Counted from the stretch's first letter, positions 24,905 to 37,664 are shown. The stretch: 64,000 bases of DNA from Membranipora membranacea (GCA_914767715.1 OU612069.1:15559387-15623386), one strand, 5' to 3'. Numbers and translations are program-made. The notes: generated from the letters alone by a model not told the origin.

Positions 24905-25675
24905 CGAGTAATTGATTAATAAATCAATAAGTAATTAATTGGAAAGGTGACATAGAGTTAACAACACATCATCAGGCTGAGTACAGACATTCCAATAAGG
25001 ATTCTGCTGGAACTCCGACCTCAAATTACATTTGGGGGAAACAACTCCCCCTACATGTCTCTCCATTCAATAATCTATAATTAGACTGCATCAGAAATAG
25101 AGTACAGCAGTGGCGGGAAGTTTTAAATGGGCTTTATATATAGATATGTACGGTAATGATGATTAGTTGAGAGAGCAAGTTAAGGTGAATGTGGTTGATT
25201 GATAGATGTAACGCTTTACTAAATGAAATACATTGGTTTGAAATTATCGAGTTTCCATAATTGGTCCTATATTTCTGTATTATTATTCTATGTCCTTACT
25301 GCAATTTAAGGGAATTAATGAGTTTAGGGATGAGAAATGAGATGTTCTTGCCTTGAATGGCATTTTTGTAATGTTCAACCCCATCTGTTACCCTCCCAAT
25401 GGCCCCCTTGATATCTGCTGTTTCTACACTGCGAGATCCCCATTGGGGTCCAGCTGGTTCCCCCTCTACTATAGCCAATTAATTGGCATACCACCGTATG
25501 ACGCAAAGATCTTCTGGAGTGTACTTGTGTGTAGACTCTCCGGATCTGAAGGTTTTGAGTGTGACTGCAGCGGCCCTAAAGTTAAAACCTGGTTTGGTCT
25601 GGTTTTGATTAGACTTTTCTCCAAAATTAGATCCTGATTGAATGCCTACGAAGGTACTTGAGCTCAAGGCTACCA
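24905..25675. other. Junction between duplicated units
   Basis: Lies between the end of block C and the start of the partial copy at 25676. Unlike its surroundings it has a less AT-rich core (25350-25650). The minus strand there reads coding-like in two stretches separated by one TAA (described in the entry at 25296-25676). The remainder is AT-rich without features. Confidence 0.4.
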
Positions 25676-25676
25676 A
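25296..25676 (-). pseudogene. FG-like coding fragment with one in-frame stop
   Basis: Minus-strand frame starting near 25676 (VALSSSTFVGIQSGSNFGEK, then a GFNF word). It continues to THKYTPEDLCVIRWYAN, meets a TAA, and goes on in the same frame as LAIVEGEPAGPQWGSRSVE to about 25300. The NFGE and GFNF words and the Ser/Gln/Asn-rich spacing resemble nucleoporin FG repeats like those at 14.1 kb. The second half looks globular but I do not recognise it. One stop in about 125 codons suggests a decayed exon, or a short intron that I could not place. Confidence 0.35.
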
Positions 25677-27100
25677 GCATTACGAGTTGCACTGTGTATT
25701 ACGCCATGCAATGCTTGCTCAGAGTCAACCTTGGCAAAGCTTTTGAAATTGAAGTTGAGTGAAATGAACTCAATGTTAATGTGACCGAAGGAGACAGTGT
25801 AACATGCTCACATGGAATGCAGGATTGAGACAACCTACTTCAGCTAAGACAGTCACTGACAGTTTGGCACACTTTTGTTGTGGTGAGTAACATTAGCATC
25901 AGACTATCAAGTCAGGCATATTCATGGAATTTCAGATTAACTTTTATATAACCTTAAAGATTTGTTTCATGCAAATTGGCAGCAACTTTAATTACATATA
26001 ATCTCCCTCTCCCCTCTCTTTTTCGCTCTCTAATGAAGAGATGATACATCATACAGCACCACATCAATTGCAACCCATCTCCAATTATTTTATTGGGCAT
26101 TCAGACTAGTTAGCAGGAGAATACAGCCCACACACTAGTCCTAACCGACTGGGAATGGTTGTGTGTCAGTACTCGTTTTTCAATCTTGACGGTAGCTCTT
26201 TTCTGGTTTAAGTGAAAAGGTGGCAATGTCATATATAAAGGGTTTGGTTGTTACAGTCAAGTGCCGTTATTCATTGTGCGATTGGTTGATCTTGAATACT
26301 ACGGTAGTGGCCTAGTTTTAGACCATTTTATTAAGCAACACAGGGGAGGCAGTGCTTTCCTGCCTCGCCTAGGGACACTAGCCTGCATGGAGTATTTATA
26401 GGGATGTTTTTCTACCAGTTCCTGGGTACCCAGCACTAAAATTAATAAGGCAAGCACATGCGGAAGAAGATAAGTGCTGAAATCAAGATTCAAATCTATA
26501 TTGTACATTTTGCTTTTCTGCTTTCATATTGTGGTGTTTGAGTTCATTTGAGTTCTAGGTGAGTTCAACAGTATGGATGGATGCGAGGCATCTATGACCT
26601 TTGAGCTTGGATCATTGTTGCTGCAATCTGTTTTCGATTGTTTATGTCTAATAAGACCGAATCAAAACCCAGCATTGGGGATTGTCGAGGTTCAATTTCT
26701 TATATGAGACATCCTTAATAAGCGCCTCCGAATGTTTGGGCAGGTGCACTTCACTTGATGTTCTTCCTATCATTGGAGTTTATCAGAAGGGCCAGATCAT
26801 CCACCTTTCTAAAATTAAAATATAATGTGTATGAAAATGAGTAGCTTATTAAATGAGAATAAAAATTGTGAATTGCAAGGTCACTCCGAATGATTTACAT
26901 AAATTGACAAAAGAATATTCAGGGTTTTCATGGAAATAATAGAAATTATGACTATACAAGGTTTAAAAAAGCTCTAATTGTTCAGCAGAGATTTTTTTTG
27001 TGTCTACATATACTCAGTCAGCTCATGTGTACCCAGTACTAATAAGAATAAGGCAAGCAGATGTAGAGACACTCCGCTTTTTGATGTGATAGAGGCTTCA
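25676..27100. repeat. Partial duplicate of the 7.2-9.9 kb region
   Basis: Matches the left part of the region in order, with gaps: 25676-25880 with 7244-7450, about 26230-26300 with 7900-7970, 26500-26830 with 9330-9650, and 26990-27070 with 9820-9900. This makes it the start of the second unit of the large tandem duplication, followed by block B. It lacks the MITEs and the 1.6-kb insertion of the first unit. Confidence 0.7.
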
Positions 27101-28689
27101 TTTTTGTTTGAGTCTTGATATGCTCTGTGGTAGCACTCTGACTACTGCGAAGGGTCTGTGGCTCAAAGACTTTCTGCATAATCATGGCATAGTGCATGTT
27201 TTGATTGACATTCGCCTCCCTGCATATTCTTTTTTACATTGTTTCCACACAGCATATTTTTCCTTTTTCTGCTTCCAGCTTTTTCAAATCCGAATCATTT
27301 ATCTCTGTTATTTTTTGGTTCATCAGCTTGCCTATCATATGCCAGTTTGAGTGTGCCAGCGGTGACATGAAAAAAAAAGATATATATACATGATGTGATA
27401 ATCTGGGACCAAAACACATCTAGTAGTGATATGGTGGATTTTCAGGCTATAAATACCTGGTCTTCTCTGTCTCTTCTCCATCGATTCTTCCCCTTCTCTG
27501 AGCATTTTCGGACCAAGATTAACTAGTTGTCCCCTCATATGACTCCTGCATAGATGAATAATGTAATTTCCTAACATTATATTAACCTCCACAAAGAACT
27601 CAAAAACTTATAATGATGATCATTTTTCCTACTCAGTAAATAACTTCACAAATGAACTCGTACTCCAGTAGTTTAGCATGTTCCTAACAGGCCTCACTTC
27701 ATTTATAGATGGAAAAACCAAAATGATTTGTGACGTTTTTCCAATGATTGTAGACTAGCGCAACTTTGATCTGGACATCTAAAAGTACAACTGGAATCAA
27801 TGCGAGGGAGGCTTCAGTTTAAAAAGCAATTGAATGGTTGAATGACAATCTCTTCTCCTTTGATTCTCCCTTTCTCTGAGAGTCTGTGAATCAAGATTAA
27901 CAAGCTGCCTGCGCATGTGACTCCTGGATAGATCCAAATTCAATATCCTAACATTATATTAACCCTAACAAAGAACTACAGCTGGCATATACAGTTCACT
28001 GAATAACATATGATGTTGATCATTTTCTTAGCTCTTCTCAAATGAACTTATCTCCTGTAGTTTGGCAATTCCTGATAGGCCTCAATTCATTTATAAATAA
28101 AAATATCATATTTATAATTTATGACGTCTTTTTCCGTTTGTTGTTCACCAGCTTGGCTAGCTTTTGGCAATTTGAGTGTTTTATCAGTGACGTGTTGAGC
28201 ACTGTAAAGAACTGGAATCCACATGCATACCAAGAAAGCTTTTGTACATGGAATATCCAAACTGTTTGTTCATAGATGACCTCTTTGGAACCCCTCCAAC
28301 TATTCTGTGCTGCTGTGTAGAGAGGATACAATTTCTTGTAGCCGACTCTGATAAGACATGGTAGCAAATGTCCAATGCTCTTTGCCCTTGTTGTAAGTCT
28401 TTCAGAGCCTGCTGCAGCATATCCATTGCATATCCATATATATATATATATATATATATCTGTGTATACTGTCTGCAATCTCTAGCTCTCCGCAAACAGC
28501 TTCCCGCAGTTCAGTCGGTTCTATTGGTGCAAAATCTGAGTTCACAGATTCCTCATATATCACAGTAGCTCCACTATTTCATTCGGTTGAACAAAATTAG
28601 TTGTCGAGCTGATTTTGTAGTACTGCTATTGAAGGATTCAAACTTTTATCTTATTATTGATTAATAATTAGTGCGTAGATGATAATTGA

Positions 28690-28950
28690 TGATTGAAGAA
28701 TATACCGGCGCTGGCGGCTGCTGGAGGCTGCTGGAGGACCACTACCTATCGACACTGAGTAGGAGGATGTCGAGGCTGGATTTGAGCCACCAAAGTTAGC
28801 TACCAAGTCACTTGATTGGGCACCAAAAGGTTATTGCTTTGTGCTTGATAGAGATGTTAGGAATACACCTGTTAGGATAGGTATATCCCGCTGCTTATTG
28901 CAGCTGAAGATGAAATTGAGTCCGGAAACTGAAGAGCAGCCTGGTTATGA
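28690..28950 (-). pseudogene. FG-nucleoporin-like fragment, copy in block B
   Basis: Shorter version of the block A fragment, keeping the NFGGSNPAS region. The part encoding CIFGSTAH and APFGQQPS is replaced by unrelated AT-rich sequence around 28600-28690. A duplicated GGCTGCTGGA word occurs at about 28718-28735. Non-functional by appearance. Confidence 0.4.
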
Positions 28951-30658
28951 AAGAGTGTCAACATATAAATAAACTCATGCATCCAGCATACTATCAACAT
29001 CCCCCTGAATAAACCTTTAGCAACACCAGGCAAATGATCATAAAGATACACAAATACTAAACAAAACAGATAAAGAGAAAAGCATTATGTGTTACCATGC
29101 TTGATGATAATAGTAAACAAAAATAACATTACCAAGCAAGTATAATACTATTCGAGTGATAATACTGATTGAGTAATAGATTGAATATCAGAATTCAGGC
29201 TAGTAATATGATTACGGGTAGTGGAATCAATGCAAATATATCCATTATATAGGCTTTTGCATAAAGCAATCACTAAGAGGACTATGATTTCAGTTTATGA
29301 CTTTTATCTCAATACCCTCAATGTACTTGTAGAGAAGACATCTATAGTCCATCTACAATGCTTCTCATTCGGTATAGGCATTGTCACTTTGATGAGTGAA
29401 TGAATGCACCTGTGAAAGATGTAGACGGTTGTAAGAATAAGGATTGAATATCAGAATCCAGGAAGTGCTGTAAGTTTTCATAGAAAATTCAGGTCTTAAT
29501 GATATATCCCTTTACCATGACCATTATAGGAAAGAGGTCACCTTGTCAGTATATGCCGGGTAGTTAAAGTTGCAGTGCTAGGTAAACAAACTTGTATTTC
29601 TCAATATTTCGTCTGGCAAGGTTGAAGTTCAACTAGTTGGTACTATGCACCTAGTCTGTGGGATTTGAAGTGATAGATAGCTAATGACTTTACACCAACC
29701 AGCAGTGTGGATAGCTCAATCGCACAGTGGACTGCAGCTTTGGTATTGACTGTGAGGTGATTATTGTCCCACACTCATTTCCCCAGCTTTCAAATAGACA
29801 CTCTCGACATCCTAGATTTTAACTCTTAGTCTAGCTTGTTTGTGACTGGCTCTAGATATTTGAAGTGGCTTCCTGGTTAGATATCTTTGAAGTTTATCTA
29901 GAGTACAAACGCCTTTGCTGCATCTGAAAACCTTCTGTTTGGGCATCCTCAAAAGATGTGAGCAATTAAAGCCCTGAGCGGGCAATGATAATCCAACTGA
30001 TTTTAGTTGTTTTATGTTGAAGAGATCTGCATTTGAACAGCTCTGTACAGCAGAAAGATTTTGCATGTACACAGAATAATATTGCAGTATAATGTAGCCA
30101 GTAAGTAGCAATTGTCTTTTTATTAAAAGTGAGTGGACAATTCATAGTTAAAATAGCTTTGATCATGACAGCATGCATCACAAGTTACGCTGCTGCGTAT
30201 TACGCCATGCATGCCATGCCATGCTTGAGTTAGCCTTTACAATGCTTTGCTGAGTCACACTTTAGTTGAAGTTTAGTGACATGAACTAAATGTAACCAAA
30301 GGAGACAGTGTAACAAACTCACATGGTAGGCAGGAATGAGAAAACCTCCTTCAACGATGACAGCCACTGGCCCTTTGGAACACTTCTTTTGTGGTGAGGA
30401 ACATTAACATTTTACTTAGCCAAACATAGTAACTAAATTCTAAAACCACTTTGCTATAACCTTAGGTTTGTTCTGAACTTGTTTCAAAATGACAATTCAG
30501 TGAAAATTGTTCCATGCATATTGGCAGCCACTTCAATAAACAGGAATCTGGGATTCTACATATTTATCACCTCTCTCCATCTTATTAGTTCTCTTATGAA
30601 CAGACGTGTGTCTGAGGTGTAATACAGCATCACTTCGCACCACTTCCATGGCAACCCT

Positions 30659-30927
30659 TCCAAGGAGTAGGAGGTGGCTCAGTTGGTTAGAGCGCCTGAC
30701 TTCAACATGTAAGTGTTGAAGGTCGTGGGTTCGAATCCCACTGCAGTCCATTTTCTACTGGGGATTGGTTGGTCTCCCAGGTGTGCTCCGACCTGCCTGC
30801 AAACTGAGAGCGATTTGGCGCAGATATTGCAGCCTCGCCAATAAGGCAATACTATTTCGCCGCCCATACCTCGGGATGGGCGAGTGATAAGACATCGGAT
30901 TTTAATCAACCTTTTTTAATCAACCCT
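30659..30927 (+). mobile_element. tRNA-derived SINE insertion
   Basis: A 269-bp insertion (including one target copy). The tRNA-like head has an A box (TGGCTCAGTTGG, 30675-30686) and a perfect B box (GGTTCGAATCC, 30728-30738), i.e. an internal RNA polymerase III promoter. The acceptor stem does not pair and the anticodon region is replaced by a CTTCAACA/TGTTGAAG hairpin, so it is not a working tRNA. An unrelated body of about 165 bp follows, with a tail of two AATCAACC words. CAACCCT (30652-30658 and 30921-30927) flanks it as a 7-bp target duplication. Block A at about 16240 has the same site empty, reading CAACCCT once. Minus-strand frames here are antisense artefacts of the tRNA boxes. Confidence 0.9.
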
Positions 30928-33653
30928 CTCTGATCATTGTCAATGTAGCACACAGTTTTTTGCTGCTGGAAAGTGCAGTGTGCTAATATGTCATTCCCTG
31001 GTTGGTTATATGCGTCTTCATTTCTTCAAACAGATACAACTATTTCATATAAGTGTTGTACAGTTTTATTGGGACTACCAAGCATTTGTAATTATTAGGT
31101 CAGCAGATGCCGAAAAGGATAGGTGCTCATATCAAGGCTTGTGTATTTTTTTTTGCTCAATCCGATACAGAATTCACAAAGATTTGAGTTCTAGATGTAT
31201 CCACAGTGAGGACTGTACCGTTATGTTAACATATCAGGAGAGTTGAAGCAACACAGACGTTTAATTGTGCTATATCACGAGCTGGTAGTGTGAAAAATAA
31301 AACTCAGAGTAAATAATAAAAGTGGCATAGTGTGGTGATGATACAAAGCAAAGGTGCTATATGTATGAAAAATCAGCCAAGAAAATTATAGCGGCAATTA
31401 ATTCCATCTCAGCGATAAACAATACAATTTGAAATTATTAATTATTATGCTATCAATAATCATTGTGTGTTGCTTGCTCTTCTATTTGATTCACATTGAA
31501 TGAAACATTTAGATGGATAGAATGATGTTGCATGATAATTATTAATACAATTTAAAAAATCCTGCCCCTCCATTAACATACAGTAGGTAGGATGAAGAGT
31601 TACGATCTGGTCTAAGGATAAACGTATACATGTTAATCTATCATCTGAAAGAAATATTTATAGATCCTAAATACATGCTTATTTGGAAGCGCAATAAATT
31701 TACACAGAAATACAAAGTGAATCATGGTGTTTTAAATGATTAATTCAAGAATCGTATTAGCAAACACATCGCGTAAATTTAAAAACAATAATAATCCTTA
31801 AAGGAGAATTTACTGCTGCCATGCTGACATGCTGTCAATCTGTCCTCAAGTATTGTAGAGGACAAAAATTACTAGAGCAAAATAATCATTTCAGATAAAT
31901 ATTTTAGCTGTACTTACAACTATAGTAGATTTTATGTTATCCGTTTGGTAGAATAGAAAACAGTACAGTTAAATGGAATATTGAAAATGATCTGCAGTCA
32001 TAGTAACAAAGTCAGCGTCTTTTGTACTGAATGTAAGATATTGTTGTATATCATAAAATCAGTGGTGTGATGGTGACGTACACACTAGAGTGCCCACTTT
32101 GGTGGCTAAATTGACACTAGCACATAATTGCCTTACTGCATATTACTGGGTGTGTGACAATGTCTTGATAAAAGAAAGCTGCAACAAATGTGAAATTATT
32201 AGAATCAGATATTCTGAATATACTGATACAAGGACATTCAGGGGTTTGTAACATTCGAACTTGGCTAATTGTTTTGACTTGTTTCAAACAGTTTGGCTAT
32301 CGCTTGAAGTGGGCATTAATTATTATTCGCATGAATATTGCTGCTGAGATGTGCTAGTGTTGTATTCTATCGAACCTAGCATTGGGTATAGTTTGGATTC
32401 AGTGTAATTCTATAAGGCATCCTCAATTACAGACTCCAAACTCTTAAGGGATAAGATCTTTCTATTTTCTAGAATAGAATTATCATAATATTCATGAATA
32501 GTTATAAATTACATGATGTAAAAAAGAGGAATGAAATCGTTTATCGCAAAGTGACAATGATCAAATGTCATGAATTGACAACGCAATTAATGAGCTTTGT
32601 ACACAACAATGACTACACTAGGTTTGATTAGTCTCTTACTCTGGCATATTAGCTGCGAACTGTTGAATGATCAAGACTATCCAATTGATTTTGAAGTGAG
32701 AATACATCACAAAAACCTGTCTCGTTTGATGCAACACTGATAAATAGATTTTTGTATTATAAAATACTTTAGAAAAGGGAATTTAGTATACAATACAATA
32801 CACTTTTTATTGGCAGTGGAGTCCTACTTTCTGACATGCCGGCATGACCCCTGTTTGAACTCACATTGACATATTGCTTAAAATATGAGATACATACATA
32901 CAATAATTTGTTTGCCTTTAAGAGGTTTGCATAGTCTCAGTCTGCTGATGATATGTATCGCAGTACAAGTAATAATAGCACCAGAAGTTGTGGAGAAGGG
33001 GGCATGCGGCTTGTTGATGTGATAGAAGCTACTCATATACAGTGAAGAGATTAAGGTCTTAGATATTAGTTAAATGTAATGACATTGACTCCGTTTCTAT
33101 TCTTAAGATTGCTTATTCAACAGGTAATTGATATTTTCATGTGTTTCATTTGCGTATCTTAAGTTATTACATTGTCTTTGCATAGTGCATGTTTTAATTT
33201 GCCTTTGACTATGAAAGGAAAAAGGAGCAGATTCATTATTCATTATTCAAGTTTTATCGTTATTGACCTGTTTGTACCATGCATGGGATTCATAGTACTG
33301 GGCCTGTGGAGTGTTTAAATCAAATAGTTATAAAACAAATATTATATAAATATGCATATGGATTATTTAACTTATTTGAACTTTATCAATTGTTACAATT
33401 AGTCGTAAAGATGAATGACATAAATTGAAAAAGAATCGTCGATATTGAGCTTTTTTGAAAACAATAGAACCAATGATTGTACATAGCTCATATAGAGAAA
33501 CCTTTCGGACTATTATCTGTGAATTATCGGTGACAAAATCCACATGCAGTACTGTGATGGTGACCGAGTTTCCTCTAGGGCTATTTTTTCTACAGATTGA
33601 GGGGAGTGACTGAATTCTGCGATCCTGTCTCCCTCCCGGTTTCCGGATGGAAT

Positions 33654-33926
33654 TTATTTGTAAATTTTACAAAAAAAATAAGAGGAAAAAGTGAATACCC
33701 AATACAATACATCATTTACAAATTTGTGTAAGATAGACAAAAGCTGTCCCCGCATGGATAAAACTAATATACCCATTCTCAGATAAATAGGAAAATAATT
33801 CGAATCAATGGACATATAATCAGATGGAGCCTCAAAGGATGGAAGGGAAAAGATTGGCATAGGATCTGCAACAGGACTTTGTACAATGCTATGTCTTCTT
33901 TTCTTCAAAGTTGTGAAACTCTTCAA
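33654..33926 (-). other. Coding-like minus frame, longer copy
   Basis: Ninety codons without a stop on the minus strand, with KKRRHSIVQSPVADPMPIF in the first half and hydrophobic residues in the second. The block A paralogue (18784-19014) keeps only the second part open. Not recognised. The downstream half (LLSILHKFVNDVLYWVF) is AT-driven and may be chance. Included because it is one of the longer frames that differ between A and B. Confidence 0.2.
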
Positions 33927-34879
33927 AGGACCTTATTGCTATTTTACACGCTTTTTTTCTGTCAGTTCCTAAGACCCAGCTCTAAATTAATAAATACAAG
34001 TGCAGAGCTGCTTGAAGACAAGAAGCACTGAACTTCAGAATTTTATGTGTTAATAAGCATTAAGTTTAGTCATTTTCTTCTGTTCATGTAGTTTAATTAT
34101 CATCTAAAGACTAGTTGGTAGAAAGTGCCGAACTCTGATATGTCGCGAGGATTTGTTGTTATGAAATGGATGTCTTCAACCTTCAATATTTCCTTCAATA
34201 TTCAAGATATCACTGTGATGCCTGCGATGCCTATTAGCTTGTGACCCTTGAACTCTTTTCATTGTTGCAACATTTCTGCTTTGAAAAACTCGCTTGGTTG
34301 CTTATCTTAGTTTTTGCTCTTGCAGGCTACCTCAAATACTAGCATCGAGTATAAACAGTTTAGCTTCTGTGTCGTTTCTACAGTTGACATGATGCCATTT
34401 TTCCTAGGAGTAAAGTCAGTGTGAAACCAGATCCTTCATCTTTCCAAAAACCACCAGCCTCACATTACAAATGAAAACAAGATCTATCAGTGCGTAGCAA
34501 TAATCTCATCCTTGATTAAATTATGGTCATATTGGTCTGTGTAAATCATGCATCAGACTCCTCATCCCCTGACTGGTGTGTCAAATGCCACACCATTGAA
34601 AAAAAATATATGAAAAGGTCACTAAATTTTATGTTAATATAAAAAATTTGAGTATTTGATAAAAAGGAGTAGAACTAGGATAATGATGAGTGGGAGTGGC
34701 CTATTATCCATTAGAATATATGAAGAAATGTCACTAAAATAAATATAATTAGATTTGATGCATTAATTCATCCAACATTTAAAAGTAAGATTTGTACATG
34801 AAAGCTGAATTTCCTCAGCAAAACAAACTCATGCTGAGCTAGTTTACAAGTTATGATACTACACTGTAAAAACTAAAGG

Positions 34880-35330
34880 TACAAACACGGTACAGAAAAG
34901 GTACATTGAGGGTACAAAAATTTGTGACAACATAGGTACCCTTTTTCGTACCCTTTTGAGGGTACCAAAATGTACCATTATGTGAAAAGGTACACTTCAA
35001 TGCGCTACTTGCGTACCTTCTTTAAGGTATGTTGCTGTACCATGTACATCAAAATGGTACAATATTTTGTACCTTTAATGGTACGATTATGTACCATGTA
35101 TTGTGAAAAGGTACACTATAATGCGCCCTTTGTGTACCTTTTGAGTGGTACGCTTATGTACCATATGTTACTTGATGGTACAGAATTGCGTACCATTTTT
35201 GGTACCTTCTTATGGTTCAATATTGTACCATGCTAAGAAAAGGGTACCTATGTTGTCACAATTTTTTGTACCTTTTTCAGTACCCTCTTTAGTACCCTCT
35301 TTAGTACCCTTTTTAGTACCCTTCATATTT
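34880..35330. repeat. Subterminal GGTACA/TGTACC array (left)
   Basis: Dense cluster of GGTAC-containing words in both orientations, such as GGTACCCTTTTT, AAAAGGTACACTT and TGTACCATT. It includes a roughly 120-bp internal duplication around AAAAGGTACACT (34985 and 35107) and a run of four TTTAGTACCCTC-like words near 35285-35320. Forms extensive hairpins. Open frames through it are by-products of the repeat. Confidence 0.85.
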
Positions 35331-36126
35331 ACATATCACAACATGCAGGAGATAACAGGGTAAAAACTGAAGAAAAACTGCTTAACTTATGAATTACACG
35401 AATTGACAGTGCCGAGATGTTTATTCATATAATAATAATTGAGACAGCTAAACAATAAGAAATGATCACAGGGTCAGAAAAAGAAAACTTCCATATTCCA
35501 TCATAGATAAGGAGAAGTTAAGTGTAAAAGTTTTGTTCTGGGACCTATTCATTGCACTGAATTATTAAGGGCATTGGCACAATCTGATAATAGGACACAG
35601 GTTTTTTAAAATGAAAGTAATGAAATATTAAATTGTTGCAAAAAGAGTCATTATGTAAAAACTTCTGTACACCAAGTTAATCCATATAGTGGTAGCTAAA
35701 AAATTAGTTACTTATTAGATGATGTGAAAAATGGCAACTTTTCACTAATTATTACGACTGCTGCCAATTTGATTTTGACTTACATTTTATGCCTGCACAA
35801 AACTCTAGCAGGATCAGGGATTTATTTGCTGGTAATGAACTGCCTGAATATAGTGAAGGCTGAAGAACGCAGGTAGAGCCTCTGCTGGCTTTGGCCTCTT
35901 CCTATTCTGTTTTGAGAGGTGACAATGCCGTTATCCTTTATAACAACCACCAGTTTCTTAGATACATCTTGCAGCTGCAAAAGATTAACACAGAAAATTT
36001 TAACATTACATTAAGTGCTGTTGATACAAAACGTGCCTTTACAAAAGACAGATCTCAGTGACTGTGTCAGTGAAAGGTTCTCACATGTATCTTTTTTCTA
36101 CCCAGGTGTAGTATAGCACACTTGGC

Positions 36127-36168
36127 GGGGGGGGGGGGGTCGGACGGTGGGCAAGAGTCTGGGGGGGG
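36127..36168. repeat. Two oligo-G runs
   Basis: Runs of about 14 and 11 G close together inside the transposon, in an otherwise AT-rich setting. They could form a G-quadruplex. Also a likely place for assembly length errors. Confidence 0.85.
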
Positions 36169-36610
36169 GGCCTCAGACTAGATATGGGGTATTTTGGAAG
36201 CAACACAAAGATAAATATTACTATAGATACTGAGAAAGATATATAGTCAACTAGTTCAAGTTTTGTTGTCGGACAAATATGATAATACTAAATATGATAT
36301 ACAGAAAACTTACATCTTCTTTTTCTTAGCACATGTGACTCCGAATTTCGCCTAAACTTAATGGGAGCAGCATCAGGCCCAATGCACTGAGAGGCAATCA
36401 TCATCATCTGTAAATAGAAATGTAAATGTTAAACAAAGTTCCCTTTAGTATTATCAGCCCATGGATCGCTCTGAGCATGTATAATGTCTACCTTAGAAGC
36501 AACCAGTGTTGGAAATTTCTGAAATGTTGGTCACAACATTTTAAGAGGATTCACATTCGAACTCAAAGTCAAAGGCAGCCTGCGTTGGCATACATTGATG
36601 TTCTAGTTAA

Positions 36611-36987
36611 AGGGCAACCAAGGTTTCAAACAACTTCTCATTGATGGCCATTGATTAATAGCAGATTGCACCTTCTGCATGGGGAAAAAGACAAAATATA
36701 ATTCGGATGATTATTCAGCCAGAATTCTTGTGAAACATTTCTTCCATAAGGCACTCAAACTCAGCTAAAAGAAAATACCACATAGCAGTTTCCTGTTCCT
36801 GTTATTATTTAGCCTGTGCTCTATAATTATTACAGCAAAGTCTTGGAGCCTTCCCTAAACTGAAGTGTCACCCAGCTTAGAGTCAGCAACTACTTTGAGT
36901 TTTGCATCGCGTAATGCACAAAGCTGATGCTGCCCAGCACATTATTTGCTACCCATAAATGCATTGCTGCGAAACCTTGGTTGCCCT
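36611..36987 (-). mobile_element. TTAA-flanked MITE, copy 3 (nested)
   Basis: Third copy of the MITE family, opposite in orientation to the first two. It has perfect 17-bp ends AGGGCAACCAAGGTTTC and GAAACCTTGGTTGCCCT, with TTAA at 36607-36610 and 36988-36991. It sits inside the 3.44-kb transposon, so the MITE moved after, or was carried by, that element. The ends are the best preserved of the three copies. Confidence 0.9.
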
Positions 36988-37634
36988 TTAAACAATGATC
37001 CTACAAAACTGGGTCATTGAATGAAATGCTACATTGCTGCCTGGTACCTTCCCTTTTATTTCAGTAACAATGAATTTTAAAACTTGAATTGACATAAACC
37101 GCCAAATCAGAGAATGATTTGGTGCCAATTGCATGCAAAGGCGCCTAAAACTCAAGCAGAACATACCACAATGACTACATGTTAACTTAATTGCGAAGTT
37201 TGATACTAGGATGGTGAAATTCTTTAAAAAACTTACCTCTTTCTTGGCTTGATATCCGTTATAAATCCATAAATGTGTGTGTCTATGTCTACATTGTGTG
37301 TGCTCTTTTTGAATGCTGATAGCCAAGTAATAATCAGTAAGAGGTGAGGTTTGCTCTCATTCATTCAATGGTTAGCATGGTTGTTTGCATAAACAAGACA
37401 TAACTAAATGATCAGACACAGCATTATGAAAACCTGCAACCGGAATATAATTGTTTTGACAGCAGAGGATTATCCCATTGTGGTTTCATTCAACCAATAT
37501 GTTGACTGATTCATCGCTGCACAAAAGTATATCTTACGCTAACCTACAATATAATTACTTTAACAGAGGATGTTTGTCATATTTCAGTCCTACCCAACCA
37601 ACATGTTGACTGATTCATTGCTGAACAACAAAAT

Positions 37635-37664
37635 CACAGAGTAAGGATATATCCTTACTCTGTG
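37635..37664. repeat. Perfect 30-bp palindrome
   Basis: The left half CACAGAGTAAGGATA is followed directly by its exact complement, with no spacer. It lies inside the transposon interior, away from the ends. Could be a binding site for a dimeric protein or the trace of a hairpin-repair event. Confidence 0.85.

Larger units (their letters stand above)
27240..34566. repeat. Duplication block B (~7.3 kb)
   Basis: Partner of block A, with the same order and orientation. It ends at the word TCATGCATCAGACTCCTCA, exactly where block A passes into block C. Here, however, 5.8 kb of other DNA (including the 3.44-kb transposon) separates it from block D. B-specific parts are the SINE at 30659-30927 and ~195 bp at 32540-32735 that A has lost. 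Confidence 0.85.

Noticed and set aside
30669-30751. Functional tRNA gene
   Set aside because: A and B boxes are perfect, but the acceptor stem halves do not pair and there is no normal anticodon loop. A SINE body and target duplication follow.
34970-35363. Protein-coding frames rich in Val-Pro and Met-Tyr
   Set aside because: They are translations of the GGTACA/TGTACC array in the transposon end.
36988-37326. 112-codon minus-strand frame inside the transposon as a transposase
   Set aside because: No acidic triad, helix-turn-helix or other known signature; starts at the MITE edge and shows no second exon.
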